From: Neobacillus muris
GTDB taxonomy: Bacteria; Bacillota; Bacilli; Bacillales; Cytobacillaceae
Assembly (NCBI RefSeq): GCF_943193175.1
Contig: NZ_CALPDF010000008.1
Coordinates: 62,001-126,000 of the forward strand
Length of the DNA: 64,000 nt
Reading direction: 5' to 3'
Positions within the stretch are counted from its first letter, which is position 1, and the number at the start of each line of letters is the position of its first letter. The notes under the pieces are model-generated. The model did no database searches and had not been told where the DNA came from. It was given only the letters and a program-made list of their open reading frames with translations. Positions 53,850 through 61,334 of this stretch are shown piece after piece. The translations under genes and the position numbers were made by a program.

Positions 53850-54530
53850 ATGAATTTAGAAAATAAACGATCTTTATCAAAAGTTCAACATCGAAAACTT
53901 GTTGATGAGGTTTTAGAGCAATTAAAAAGTTATTTACTTTCAGGGAAATATAAAGTTGATGATAAAATTCCAACAGAACCCCAATTAATGGAGGTATTAG
54001 GTATTGGTCGTTCAACACTGCGTGAAGTGATTAAAATATTAGTCTATGCTGGTGTTCTTGAAGTAAGGCAGGGAGATGGCACTTATATTCGTTCACTTCA
54101 TCTTTCTTCAAGTAATTTTGAACAGAGACTGAATGAAGCAACAATTGAGGATATATATGAAGTAAGGCGAATGCTGGATTTAGAAGTCGTAAAATTAGCA
54201 GTCCAAAGACGTTCAAACGAAGATTTACTTAAAATGAAAGAATACTTGGATAAAAGAAACCAAGCACTTCAATTAGGGAATTATTCGGAATATATTGATT
54301 CAGATATTCAGTTTCATCTGTCTATCGCTAAAGCAAGTAAAAACGATGTCTTATATGAATTGTACCAAACTATTACTCCTAAACTACAAACTATTTTGAG
54401 TGGACTTATTCTCAAAACCAATAATTATAATGATAATACTAATATTCACGTACAGTTATTTAATTCAATCTTAAATCAAAATGCAAAAGAGGCAGAAAAA
54501 TATGCAATAGATAATTTGGAGTTGAAATAA
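53850..54530 (+). CDS. GntR-family (FadR/FCD) transcriptional regulator
   Basis: 226 residues: winged HTH (KIPTEPQLMEVLGIGRSTLREVIKILVYAGVLEVRQGDGTYI) and a helical FCD domain (EDIYEVRRMLDLEVVKLAVQRRSNEDL, DSDIQFHLSIAKASKNDVLYEL). RBS GGAGATGAGCAG before ATG. It is followed at 79 bases by the MOSC gene on the same strand, which may be its target. Lower GC than neighbours hints at a different history. Confidence 0.88.
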   Translation: MNLENKRSLSKVQHRKLVDEVLEQLKSYLLSGKYKVDDKIPTEPQLMEVLGIGRSTLREVIKILVYAGVLEVRQGDGTYIRSLHLSSSNFEQRLNEATIEDIYEVRRMLDLEVVKLAVQRRSNEDLLKMKEYLDKRNQALQLGNYSEYIDSDIQFHLSIAKASKNDVLYELYQTITPKLQTILSGLILKTNNYNDNTNIHVQLFNSILNQNAKEAEKYAIDNLELK

Positions 54531-54609
54531 ACTCCAATAATTTCGCCTTAAACATCTGATGATATGCTGAATATACGATTGGAATATTATTATATACGGA
54601 GGTTTTAAA

Positions 54610-55278
54610 ATGAAAAATCAAAAATATCAAGTAAAATCATTAAATGTCGGGAAAATCGAAACACTAACCTATGGCAACAGAACATTCGAATCAGCTATCA
54701 GAAAGAAATCTGTCAAAGAACCCATTTTTTTAAGTAAAACAGGATTTATTAGTGATGAGCAAGCATATGAACATCACGGTGGCGAGGATAAAGCTGTATG
54801 TTTATATCCTTATGATTACTATTCCTATTGGAGTGATATTTTAAATAACTTTAGTAATACAGCTTTGTTCGGTGAAAATCTAACAGTTAATGGATTAAAA
54901 GAAGATAATGCCCATATTGGAAATATTTATACTTTTGGTGAAGCAATAATTCAGGTCTCCGAACCCCGAAATCCTTGTTATAAACTTGCTGCAAAATACG
55001 AAGTGCCTAATTTGGTGATTCGAATGAGAGATACTGGCTATACAGGGTTCCTTTTACGGGTATTGAAGGAGGGAATGGTAACATCAAACGATGACTTAGT
55101 GCTTCTTGAAGAACATCCTCAACAAGTTTCTGTATCATTAGTTAATGATGTGAAATTTTTTGACAAATATAATAAAGAGAAACTTGAAAAAGTATTATCT
55201 GTTGATGCTCTATCAGAAAGTCTGCGTACTATTTTAGTAAAACAATTTCTATTCAAAACAACAAATCGATGGGAATAG
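54610..55278 (+). CDS. MOSC domain protein (YiiM-like)
   Basis: 222 residues. MOSC core with KTGFISDEQAYEHHGGEDKAVCLYPYDYYSYW, FGENLTVNGL, and the conserved cysteine in SEPRNPCYKL, followed by the C-terminal 3-alpha helical domain (TGFLLRVLKEGMV...). Such proteins bind molybdenum cofactor and reduce N-hydroxylated compounds such as 6-hydroxylaminopurine (YiiM/YcbX). ATG follows GGAGG. Probably detoxification. The 328 bases after it hold only hairpins (weak GGCAATCA/TGGTTGCC at 55296-55321 and the repeat at 55468). Confidence 0.87.
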   Translation: MKNQKYQVKSLNVGKIETLTYGNRTFESAIRKKSVKEPIFLSKTGFISDEQAYEHHGGEDKAVCLYPYDYYSYWSDILNNFSNTALFGENLTVNGLKEDNAHIGNIYTFGEAIIQVSEPRNPCYKLAAKYEVPNLVIRMRDTGYTGFLLRVLKEGMVTSNDDLVLLEEHPQQVSVSLVNDVKFFDKYNKEKLEKVLSVDALSESLRTILVKQFLFKTTNRWE

Positions 55279-55467
55279 TTGTTTTTAATTTACGGGCAAT
55301 CATTCATAAAGATGGTTGCCTAACAAAATCATAAATTTCATACTTAAACAAGGTAATTTCATTAAAATTTTAGCTGTACTAACAATACGTTTCTCTCTCC
55401 AAAAAACCCATTTGTAAGATGATGTACATAAGGTTCCCTCCAAGGGGATCGCCTATATGTCAAGGAT

Positions 55468-55503
55468 AGTCCACCCCGGTTAGCCAAAACTCAAGGGTGG
55501 ATT
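55468..55503. repeat. TCCACCC/GGGTGGA hairpin with conserved loop, copy 2
   Basis: TAGTCCACCCCGGTTAGCC, then AAAACTCAA and GGGTGGATTAT; stem TCCACCC (55470-55476)/GGGTGGA (55495-55501). The loop CCGGTTAGCC is identical to the copy at 38348. Confidence 0.55.
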
Positions 55504-55606
55504 ATTTCTTATGTCAACTAACCCTTATTTATTTCGTGGAACAACTACTAGGAAACTAGGATATTCCGGCAGTTCCAGGTACAGATTCTGCCTATTTCTT
55601 TTCCAG

Positions 55607-55804
55607 CTATTTCTTAAATATAATCATGGCAGTGTATTTTGTATCTGGATATACCCCATATTCCATATGTGAGCTTACAGCAAGAGGAACCGTATTGTAT
55701 TTGACATCTATAAGCTTTCCTTCCTCTATTGAGCCAAGAAAATCATGAACTAACCGAATAAGCTCTGTAAAGTCTGTACTTTGAAAACCTTTTGCCTCGT
55801 ACAT
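55607..55804 (-). CDS. Cse60-like small sporulation protein (DUF2758 type)
   Basis: 65 residues; the pattern FTELIRLVHDFLGSIEEGKLIDVKYNT and the ending YTAMIIFKK recall the Cse60 family (an acidic sporulation protein under sigma-E in B. subtilis). A very strong RBS (AAAGGAGGGTG) precedes ATG. Role in sporulation unknown. Monocistronic. Assignment is from memory of the family, so moderate. Confidence 0.6.
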   Translation of the reverse strand: MYEAKGFQSTDFTELIRLVHDFLGSIEEGKLIDVKYNTVPLAVSSHMEYGVYPDTKYTAMIIFKK

Positions 55805-55887
55805 TTATTCACCCTCCTTTCAAAGAAATGTATAAGAACCATTTTAATATAAGAAAAATATCAACATAAGTTAATCCCGGCTAAAAC

Positions 55888-55912
55888 AAAAGGGTTGTCT
55901 CGGAGACACCCC
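55888..55912 (-). terminator. terminator behind the CarD-like gene
   Basis: Minus strand GGGGTGTCTCCGAGACAACCC followed by TTTTGTTTT. It lies 170 bases after the stop at 56084; the gap shows no gene. Confidence 0.7.
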
Positions 55913-56083
55913 ACTTCATAAAATGGTTGTATGACTTAGCCCAGTTAGAAAAAGGCTTTTAAATGGAAATGTTAAGAATTAAAAATGGAACAATGTAGAA
56001 TATCACATTCTAATGATGTCAGATATAACGAGGATGTTTGGTAGTTTTTGAATACTTGATAGTTAAAATTGGAAATGAAGAAC

Positions 56084-56560
56084 TTAACCGATCTTGTTGT
56101 TTAATAAATCTAGTGCTTGATTATCAGTAATACCTCTAATGACACCAAGTTCACTAATAAAAATTTTTCGTGCGCTCTCCAGCATCTGCTTTTCGCTTGA
56201 ATTGAGTGATTTATTTTTGTTTATTCGCATTAGATCCCGTACCACTTCAGCGCCTTCTTGAAAATTACCTGTTCTAAGTTTTGCTGTATTAATCTTGTAT
56301 CTTTCTTTCATCGAAAGAGTGGTATCTGTTACACCATGATAAAAAATGTCCATTACGTTTTCAAGATTACTCAAATCAGTAGCTAAGCGGATTCCTGATT
56401 TGTGTACTTTTGCAATAGGGATCATTACTTGCATTTTATTGATTGGCATATTGATTATATAATACTGCTGTTTCTCCCCTTGAATTTCCCTTACTTCGAT
56501 TGCTTCAATAACCCCTGCTCCCTGCATGGGATAAACGATGTAATCACCAACGTGAAACAA
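56084..56560 (-). CDS. CarD/CdnL-family transcription regulator (YdeB-like)
   Basis: 158 residues. N-terminal RNA-polymerase-interacting Tudor-like domain (MFHVGDYIVYPMQGAGVIEAIEVREIQGEKQQYYIINMPINKMQVMIPI) and helical C-terminal DNA-binding domain (RDLMRINKNKSLNSSEKQMLESARKIFISELGVIRGI). CarD proteins bind the polymerase beta subunit and stabilise open complexes. ATG behind GGAGGTGG. Expected length for the family. Confidence 0.92.
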   Translation of the reverse strand: MFHVGDYIVYPMQGAGVIEAIEVREIQGEKQQYYIINMPINKMQVMIPIAKVHKSGIRLATDLSNLENVMDIFYHGVTDTTLSMKERYKINTAKLRTGNFQEGAEVVRDLMRINKNKSLNSSEKQMLESARKIFISELGVIRGITDNQALDLLNNKIG

Positions 56561-56681
56561 CTAACCACCTCCAAAAATTTAACACTTCTATATTATACCA
56601 CAAAAAATTAACGAGGGAAAATTTTTTATTATATCACCAACACTAAGTTTTTGTCAATATCTTTTTAGTAAGCTATTTGTA

Positions 56682-56710
56682 AAAAAACAATGGTTTTTCC
56701 AACCATTGTC
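56682..56710 (-). terminator. terminator-like hairpin in the carD upstream region
   Basis: Minus strand stem CAATGGTT/AACCATTG with loop GGAAA and seven T after it. It lies 120 bases upstream of carD and behind no visible gene, so it may end a small RNA or attenuate carD. The region 56711-56976 holds only a doubtful 38-codon plus frame. Confidence 0.55.
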
Positions 56711-56976
56711 CGTTGTGTTTTTAAAACATGATATTTGATTTCTTGCTGCGAGAATGGAATGTTCAAAGGATATTACTAGCTATTCTACAGCTGAGGTTAA
56801 CCCTTCTTCTTCTGAAGAAATATTTAGTCATCATTTGCAATACTTTTGTAAAATAATGGAAATTCCTTAACAAAAGTACGGAAGTCTTGTAAGGATTGTA
56901 GTGAAAGCTTAACCAACGGTGACAAGCCTTCAGGCATAAGATAATAAAAAATATCTTTTAATTGAAGGAGGTTTTG

Positions 56977-57135
56977 ATGATGGGATTTTCAGAGAAAATC
57001 ATCTGTAAATTAAAAGGTCACGTGTATGAAAAAACAAAACGGGAGCCCGATGGATGGGGATATATTGCGACTTGGTTTACTTGTGATCGATGCGGCCATG
57101 AAACAGTCGTCACCGAGCGTGAGGATGAAGTCTAA
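56977..57135 (+). CDS. 52-residue putative zinc-ribbon protein
   Basis: Behind a perfect GAAGGAGG RBS, ATG ATG opens a frame encoding MMGFSEKIICKLKGHVYEK..., ending FTCDRCGHETVVTEREDEV. The pairs CKLKGH and CDRCGH could bind one zinc. It is followed at 53 bases by a small membrane protein gene on the same strand. No family name known to me; the layout resembles short DUF proteins of Bacillus. Confidence 0.65.
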   Translation: MMGFSEKIICKLKGHVYEKTKREPDGWGYIATWFTCDRCGHETVVTEREDEV

Positions 57136-57188
57136 ATACTAATCATAAAGTGTTAATCAGAAAGATAGAACATGGAAAGGGGGAATGG

Positions 57189-57491
57189 ATGATGCTGAAA
57201 AAAATACTAACCATCGCTGTCACCTTATTGATATTAATAAGTGTAAGTTTTGGATTTTCCCTTTACTTCCATTCGGAATTCCTTGATTTTTCCTTTATTG
57301 TCGGATTAATCGCCACGATCATCACCTGGTTTTTCGTCTCAACGGATGGGGCTGCATCCCGGCCTCCTGATCACACTATTCGAGTATCTACAGGCCTAAG
57401 GAATGCCTATCAAAAATCTCACTTTACGCCTAATCTTCCTTTTGTTACATCATTGATATATACCCTTCTTTCCATTGTCGTCATGCACTAG
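57189..57491 (+). CDS. small membrane protein of unknown function
   Basis: 100 residues from ATG 57189, five bases behind AAAGGGGG (the frame is open from 57150). Three hydrophobic segments: KILTIAVTLLILISVSFGFSLYF, FSFIVGLIATIITWFFVS and a C-terminal FVTSLIYTLLSIVVMH. A loop SRPPDHTIRVSTG lies between. Family not recognised. Possibly co-transcribed with the zinc-ribbon gene; ends at a shared bidirectional terminator. Confidence 0.65.
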   Translation: MMLKKILTIAVTLLILISVSFGFSLYFHSEFLDFSFIVGLIATIITWFFVSTDGAASRPPDHTIRVSTGLRNAYQKSHFTPNLPFVTSLIYTLLSIVVMH

Positions 57492-57611
57492 CATAATAAA
57501 ATGGACATAGGTACAAGCAGAGTTCACTTTGCCAAAGAGACGGCTGTCAATGGTTATCCTATTGTTTATTTATCCATTCAAAAGTGTTCAATATTTTAAC
57601 GAAAAATAATG

Positions 57612-57656
57612 AAAGCCGTTGAAATTTTATGCGTCATAAAATTTCAACGGCTTTTT
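57612..57656. terminator. bidirectional terminator between convergent genes
   Basis: Perfect 20-bp stem AAAGCCGTTGAAATTTTATG/CATAAAATTTCAACGGCTTT with a three-base loop, shared by the plus-strand membrane protein gene and the minus-strand ECF gene that stops at 57661. Confidence 0.92.
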
Positions 57657-57660
57657 CATC

Positions 57661-58203
57661 TTAGAGCTGGGTTTTGTCCAGCCTTTTCTGTTGACCAACC
57701 CTTTGCTTAAACCCATTTACAAGCGGCACAACAATAATACCGGCGATGACGACCTGCATGATGTTACCCGGGATGGAACCGAACGGCTGAATCCAGTTGC
57801 CATAAAGGATGACTTCTGTAAAATAGTAGCCAACCACTTTAATAATCAAAGCAGCAGCAACTGCCAGCGAATGAACCAATGTCTTTTTTCCAGGCATCTT
57901 TTCAGCAATAAGGCCTGCTACATAACCCATTGCCCCCACGATCACAAACGTAAACGGCGCCCATAATGTCCATCCCGAAACAATATCAAACAGAGCCATT
58001 CCAAAGGCACCCGCAATCGCACCTGATTTTTTCCCAAAAATAAACGCGGCAATCAAAAGCGGCACATTGCCCAAATGGATGAGGCCCCCGTTTCCCATCA
58101 GCGGCAGCCTGATGTTGATAAACATGGTGGCCAGAAACGTTAAAGTAATAAGAAGAGCATTGAGTACCAGCTTTCTCGTTTTGTTATGTTCTGTCGATAA
58201 CAT
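57661..58203 (-). CDS. ECF transporter S component, probably for a vitamin (B6-related?)
   Basis: 180 residues from ATG 58203, five bases behind AGGGGGA; a TTG at 58227 lacks an RBS. Six helices with the S-component pattern NALLITLTFLATMFINIRLP...GLIHLGNVPLLIAAFIFGKKSGAIAGAFGMALFDIVSGW and WAPFTFVIVGAMGYVAGLIA. No EcfAT genes adjoin, so it would use the shared housekeeping module (group II). It is divergent from a MocR/PdxR-like regulator; such pairs suggest vitamin B6 or a precursor as substrate (inference). Confidence 0.85.
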   Translation of the reverse strand: MLSTEHNKTRKLVLNALLITLTFLATMFINIRLPLMGNGGLIHLGNVPLLIAAFIFGKKSGAIAGAFGMALFDIVSGWTLWAPFTFVIVGAMGYVAGLIAEKMPGKKTLVHSLAVAAALIIKVVGYYFTEVILYGNWIQPFGSIPGNIMQVVIAGIIVVPLVNGFKQRVGQQKRLDKTQL

Positions 58204-58287
58204 GTAAATCCCCCTGTTAGCGTTCAATTAATAAAAAAGAATCTCCTCTTTCTTAATGATTACTAGTATAATGAAATCTGACAATAT

Positions 58288-58304
58288 AAAAAGTGTCACT
58301 TTTT
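58288..58304. promoter_or_regulatory. perfect 17-bp palindrome between ECF and MocR genes
   Basis: AAAAAGTG-T-CACTTTTT. It lies in the 136-base divergent region, upstream of the minus-strand TATACT box (about 58262-58267) at -35 distance and about 36 bases before the MocR start. It is a likely operator for the neighbouring regulator. Confidence 0.55.
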
Positions 58305-58339
58305 GAAAAAATAACGTGGTCAGAGAGGAGAGGGCCCGT

Positions 58340-59740
58340 ATGGATATGCTTATGTTTGAATTGAATAAAGACACCACAACACCCTTGTATGAACAGCTTT
58401 ATAATGGTATCAAAACGGCCATTATGAGCAAACAAATTGAAGTTGGGACGAAACTGCCCTCCAAAAAAAATTTGGCCGAATTTTTAAATATCAGCCAAAC
58501 AACCATTGAAGTTGCCTATGCCCAGCTGATGGCAGAAGGTTTCATTGTATCCAAACCACGGATTGGTTTTTTTGTAGAGGATATAGATGAATTACCCTAT
58601 ATCGAAACCAAACAAGCAGAGTGGCCTATAGAGGACGCCGAGGAAAAAACGTTCCGATTTGACTTTCACCCAGGAAAAATCGACACGGATTCCTTTCCTT
58701 TTTCACAGTGGAGAAAATATGCAAAAGATCTATATGATCATCCATCAAAGAACTTATTACAGAATGGAGAACCGCAAGGGGAATACACGTTACGGACTGA
58801 AATAGCAAAATACCTTTATCAATCACGGGGGATTGTGTGTCAACCGGAGCAAATTGTGATTGGATCTGGAACGGAACAACTACTTCCGATGATTTTAAGG
58901 CTGCTAGAAAATGATTCAAAATTTTCCCTCGAGAATCCCGGCTATTCGGCCATCCCAAGAAATCAACTGCAAAATAAAGCGATCCCGATTCCGGTTGATG
59001 AAGATGGATTGATAGTGGATGAACTTGAAAAAACAAATGCGAATGTGGTTTACGTTACACCTTCCCATCAATTTCCAACCGGTGCGGTCCTTTCCGCAAC
59101 AAGAAGAACACAGCTATTGCATTGGGCAGCAAAAGCGGAGAATCGCTACATCATTGAAGACGATTATGACAGTGAATTCCGTTACACAGGAAAACCCATT
59201 CCCGCCTTGCAAGGGATGGACCAAAACAATAAGGTCATTTATCTGAGTACGTTTTCCAAGTCATTAATGCCGTCATTACGAGTGGCTTATTTTGTTTTGC
59301 CCCCCACATTGCTGAAAAAATATAAGGAAACATTCAGTTATTATTCAGCGACTGTCCCGAGATTCGACCAGCATATCGTAGCCAGCTTCATGAGGGACGG
59401 CTATTTTTCAAAGCACTTAAACCGTATGCGGAAAATTTATCGTAAAAAACTTGATAAACTAACCCACATATTTAAAACGCATTATCCTGAAGTCATCATC
59501 ACTGGGGACCAGGCCGGGATGCACATTTTAATATCCCTTCCCCTGCCGATAAGGGAAGATACGTTAAAAAGAATCGCAGCAGAAAGCTCGATCGCCATTT
59601 ATCCTGTAACGGATTACCTGTTAAAGCCAATAGATTATAAGTATCCAACCTTTCTGTTAGGGTTTGGCGGCATCCCATTAGAAAAACTGGAGGAAGGCAT
59701 CCACCAGTTAATGCACTGCTGGAGTTTAGCAAAATATTAG
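58340..59740 (+). CDS. MocR-type regulator: GntR HTH fused to aminotransferase domain
   Basis: 466 residues from ATG 58340 (RBS GAGGAG). N-terminal winged HTH (TPLYEQLYNGIKTAIMSKQIEVGTKLPSKKNLAEFLNISQTTIEVAYAQLMAEGFI) and a fold type I PLP domain. Its lysine lies in STFSKSLMPSLRVAYF and its cofactor aspartate/tyrosine region is VYVTPSHQFPTGAVLS and IIEDDYDSEFRY. Members such as PdxR and GabR bind PLP and control B6 or GABA genes. The divergent ECF S component suggests a B6 role. Confidence 0.9.
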   Translation: MDMLMFELNKDTTTPLYEQLYNGIKTAIMSKQIEVGTKLPSKKNLAEFLNISQTTIEVAYAQLMAEGFIVSKPRIGFFVEDIDELPYIETKQAEWPIEDAEEKTFRFDFHPGKIDTDSFPFSQWRKYAKDLYDHPSKNLLQNGEPQGEYTLRTEIAKYLYQSRGIVCQPEQIVIGSGTEQLLPMILRLLENDSKFSLENPGYSAIPRNQLQNKAIPIPVDEDGLIVDELEKTNANVVYVTPSHQFPTGAVLSATRRTQLLHWAAKAENRYIIEDDYDSEFRYTGKPIPALQGMDQNNKVIYLSTFSKSLMPSLRVAYFVLPPTLLKKYKETFSYYSATVPRFDQHIVASFMRDGYFSKHLNRMRKIYRKKLDKLTHIFKTHYPEVIITGDQAGMHILISLPLPIREDTLKRIAAESSIAIYPVTDYLLKPIDYKYPTFLLGFGGIPLEKLEEGIHQLMHCWSLAKY

Positions 59741-59757
59741 GAAATTCAAACAAAAAA

Positions 59758-59780
59758 ATACCGGAGTCGCTCTCCGGTAT
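59758..59780 (+). terminator. terminator of the MocR gene
   Basis: Stem ATACCGGAG/CTCCGGTAT with a five-base loop, 18 bases behind the stop codon, flanked by A-rich sequence; the downstream tail is A-rich, not T-rich. Confidence 0.6.
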
Positions 59781-59795
59781 AAAAAATAAAAGAAA

Positions 59796-59912
59796 TCATA
59801 AAACGACGATTTCATTGTCGGGACCTTTTTTTTCAAAAAGCTCCTCTTCAATCTTTGTACCCTTTAAATAGCCCTTTTCAAAAAGATCCATCAGTCTAAT
59901 GGACTTCCACTA
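59796..59912 (-). pseudogene. C-terminal remnant of an Eis-like GNAT gene
   Basis: The minus strand encodes RLMDLFEKGYLKGTKIEEELFEKKGPDNEIVVL and a TGA stop, closely resembling the end of the acetyltransferase at 35442-36617 (RRPMELFEMGYLKGSISEIELFEKK). Upstream of this the similarity ends and no intact frame remains. It keeps eight A in the run where the longer gene has seven. Confidence 0.75.
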
Positions 59913-60051
59913 TCGTGCCCGATTCTGGAATAAGCCTTTACCAAATGGGCACTTTAACTCATTCTCGACTATTTTTTAAAATTCTTATCTACCAAGGGTT
60001 TTCCTTCTTGATCAACCATAGCCGAAAAATATGACTCTGTAGGTACGAAAA

Positions 60052-60241
60052 CCATAAGCGGAGAATTTCCGGTTATTTTATTTCATTGAGGCTTAAGGGT
60101 GGAAATAGGCGGAGGAATTCCTGTTAACGGCTCGAAATCAGCCAAAATCCATTGATTTATAACATATAAGCGGAATTACTTCCTTTATTTTAAAGGAAAT
60201 ATGGTTTTTTCCCAACATAAGCGGAATTCCTCCGTTTATTT
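60052..60241. repeat. cluster of AAGCGGAATTCCTCCG-type palindromic units
   Basis: Four related units: ATAAGCGGAGAATTTCCGG (60054-60072), the inverted GGCGGAGGAATTCCTG (60108-60123), ATAAGCGGAATTACTTCC (60166-60183) and ATAAGCGGAATTCCTCCG (60217-60234), three followed by T/A-rich tails. Each is a short palindrome around GAATTC. No gene lies in 59913-60393. Confidence 0.6.
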
Positions 60242-60393
60242 TTCAAACACAGAGAGATCAATATTGAACTAATGTTATTGAAGTCTATCCTTTTCCATCA
60301 GTGTAAATGAACACTTTTAAGTCCAGCCAATATAAACGTGGTAGAATGTCAATAGTATCGATAATTATTTTTCCAAAAGGAAGGGTTCCCCAT

Positions 60394-61203
60394 ATGATCT
60401 ATTTAAAAAGCTTTAAACTATCCCCTCATACAGTCAGAAATCCAAATGCCTATCCATATAATGTGTTTAGAAAAATGGCAGGAGAAGTGTTTGTCTTTAC
60501 GAACATTACCGTTTTGTATGGGAACAATGGGTCCGGCAAGTCCACGCTGCTGAATTTAATCGCCAACAAGCTGAATATCACAGGGGCTGAAGGACTTACT
60601 AATAATGGCTATAACCAATACCCAATAGATTACATAGCAAATTGTTCATATAGACTAGGTGAAAAGGAAAGTGACGGGGAATCCGATCGAGTCCCGCCTA
60701 ATAGCTTGTACATCAAAAGCGAGGATATTTTATATGAAATCAAGAAGATTCAGCAGGAGGCCGTTCTAAAGGAAGGGTACCTTTACCAACACGCTAAATT
60801 AGGGTATACGAAGGAGCAGTTGGAAGAGTTGAAACATTCTTCACAAATGTACAAGCAAATCGAAAACATGAAGTTCGCAATTGAGAAGTATTCTAACGGA
60901 GAGACATCGATGCAGCTATTCGAAGAATATCTGGCTCCAGATGGATTCTACCTGCTCGATGAACCTGAAACCTCCCTTTCCCCTACCAACCAAATTCAGT
61001 TGGCGGAAGAAATCAATAAGCTTGCAAGATTTTTTGACTGTCAGTTTATTATCGCGACACATTCTCCCTTTATGCTGGGAACACTAGATGCCAAGATTTA
61101 TAACCTTGACGCTCCCCTTTTGAGAACCAATAAATGGACTGAACTTGAAAATGTAAGATTTTTCTACGACTTTTTCAAAAAGCGGAAAAATGAATTTGAA
61201 TAA
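60394..61203 (+). CDS. lone ABC/AAA-type ATPase
   Basis: 269 residues from ATG 60394, behind AAAGGAAGGG; the frame is open from 60307. Walker A VLYGNNGSGKSTLLN, a short insert of about 100 residues with charged helices (LYEIKKIQQEAVLKEG...KEQLEELKHSSQMYKQIENM), signature-like YSNGETSMQ, Walker B FYLLDEPETSLSP and H-loop IATHSPFML. This is the SMC/OLD-like AAA_15/21 family with no membrane partner. Function unknown; such proteins often belong to defence or repair systems, but no partner gene is adjacent. Confidence 0.82.
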   Translation: MIYLKSFKLSPHTVRNPNAYPYNVFRKMAGEVFVFTNITVLYGNNGSGKSTLLNLIANKLNITGAEGLTNNGYNQYPIDYIANCSYRLGEKESDGESDRVPPNSLYIKSEDILYEIKKIQQEAVLKEGYLYQHAKLGYTKEQLEELKHSSQMYKQIENMKFAIEKYSNGETSMQLFEEYLAPDGFYLLDEPETSLSPTNQIQLAEEINKLARFFDCQFIIATHSPFMLGTLDAKIYNLDAPLLRTNKWTELENVRFFYDFFKKRKNEFE

Positions 61204-61213
61204 GAGGAATAAA

Positions 61214-61260
61214 ATAGGAAGCCAAACATAGACAAGTTTCTTGTATGTTTGGCTTCCCTA
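61214..61260. terminator. bidirectional terminator
   Basis: TAGGAAGCCAAACATA and TATGTTTGGCTTCCCTA pair around GACAAGTTTCTTG, right behind the ATPase stop (61203) and 75 bases after the convergent oxidoreductase gene. Confidence 0.85.
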
Positions 61261-61334
61261 TCTTTATATTTTAAGTTGAATTTCCCAATATCTGCCCCGG
61301 CTAGTGGCAGTTCTTGGACAGCTTTAAGTACTCA

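Noticed and set aside
56755-56871. 38-codon plus-strand frame MECSKDITSYSTAEV...
   Set aside because: No RBS and no recognisable feature; a stop codon lies shortly upstream. It could be chance.
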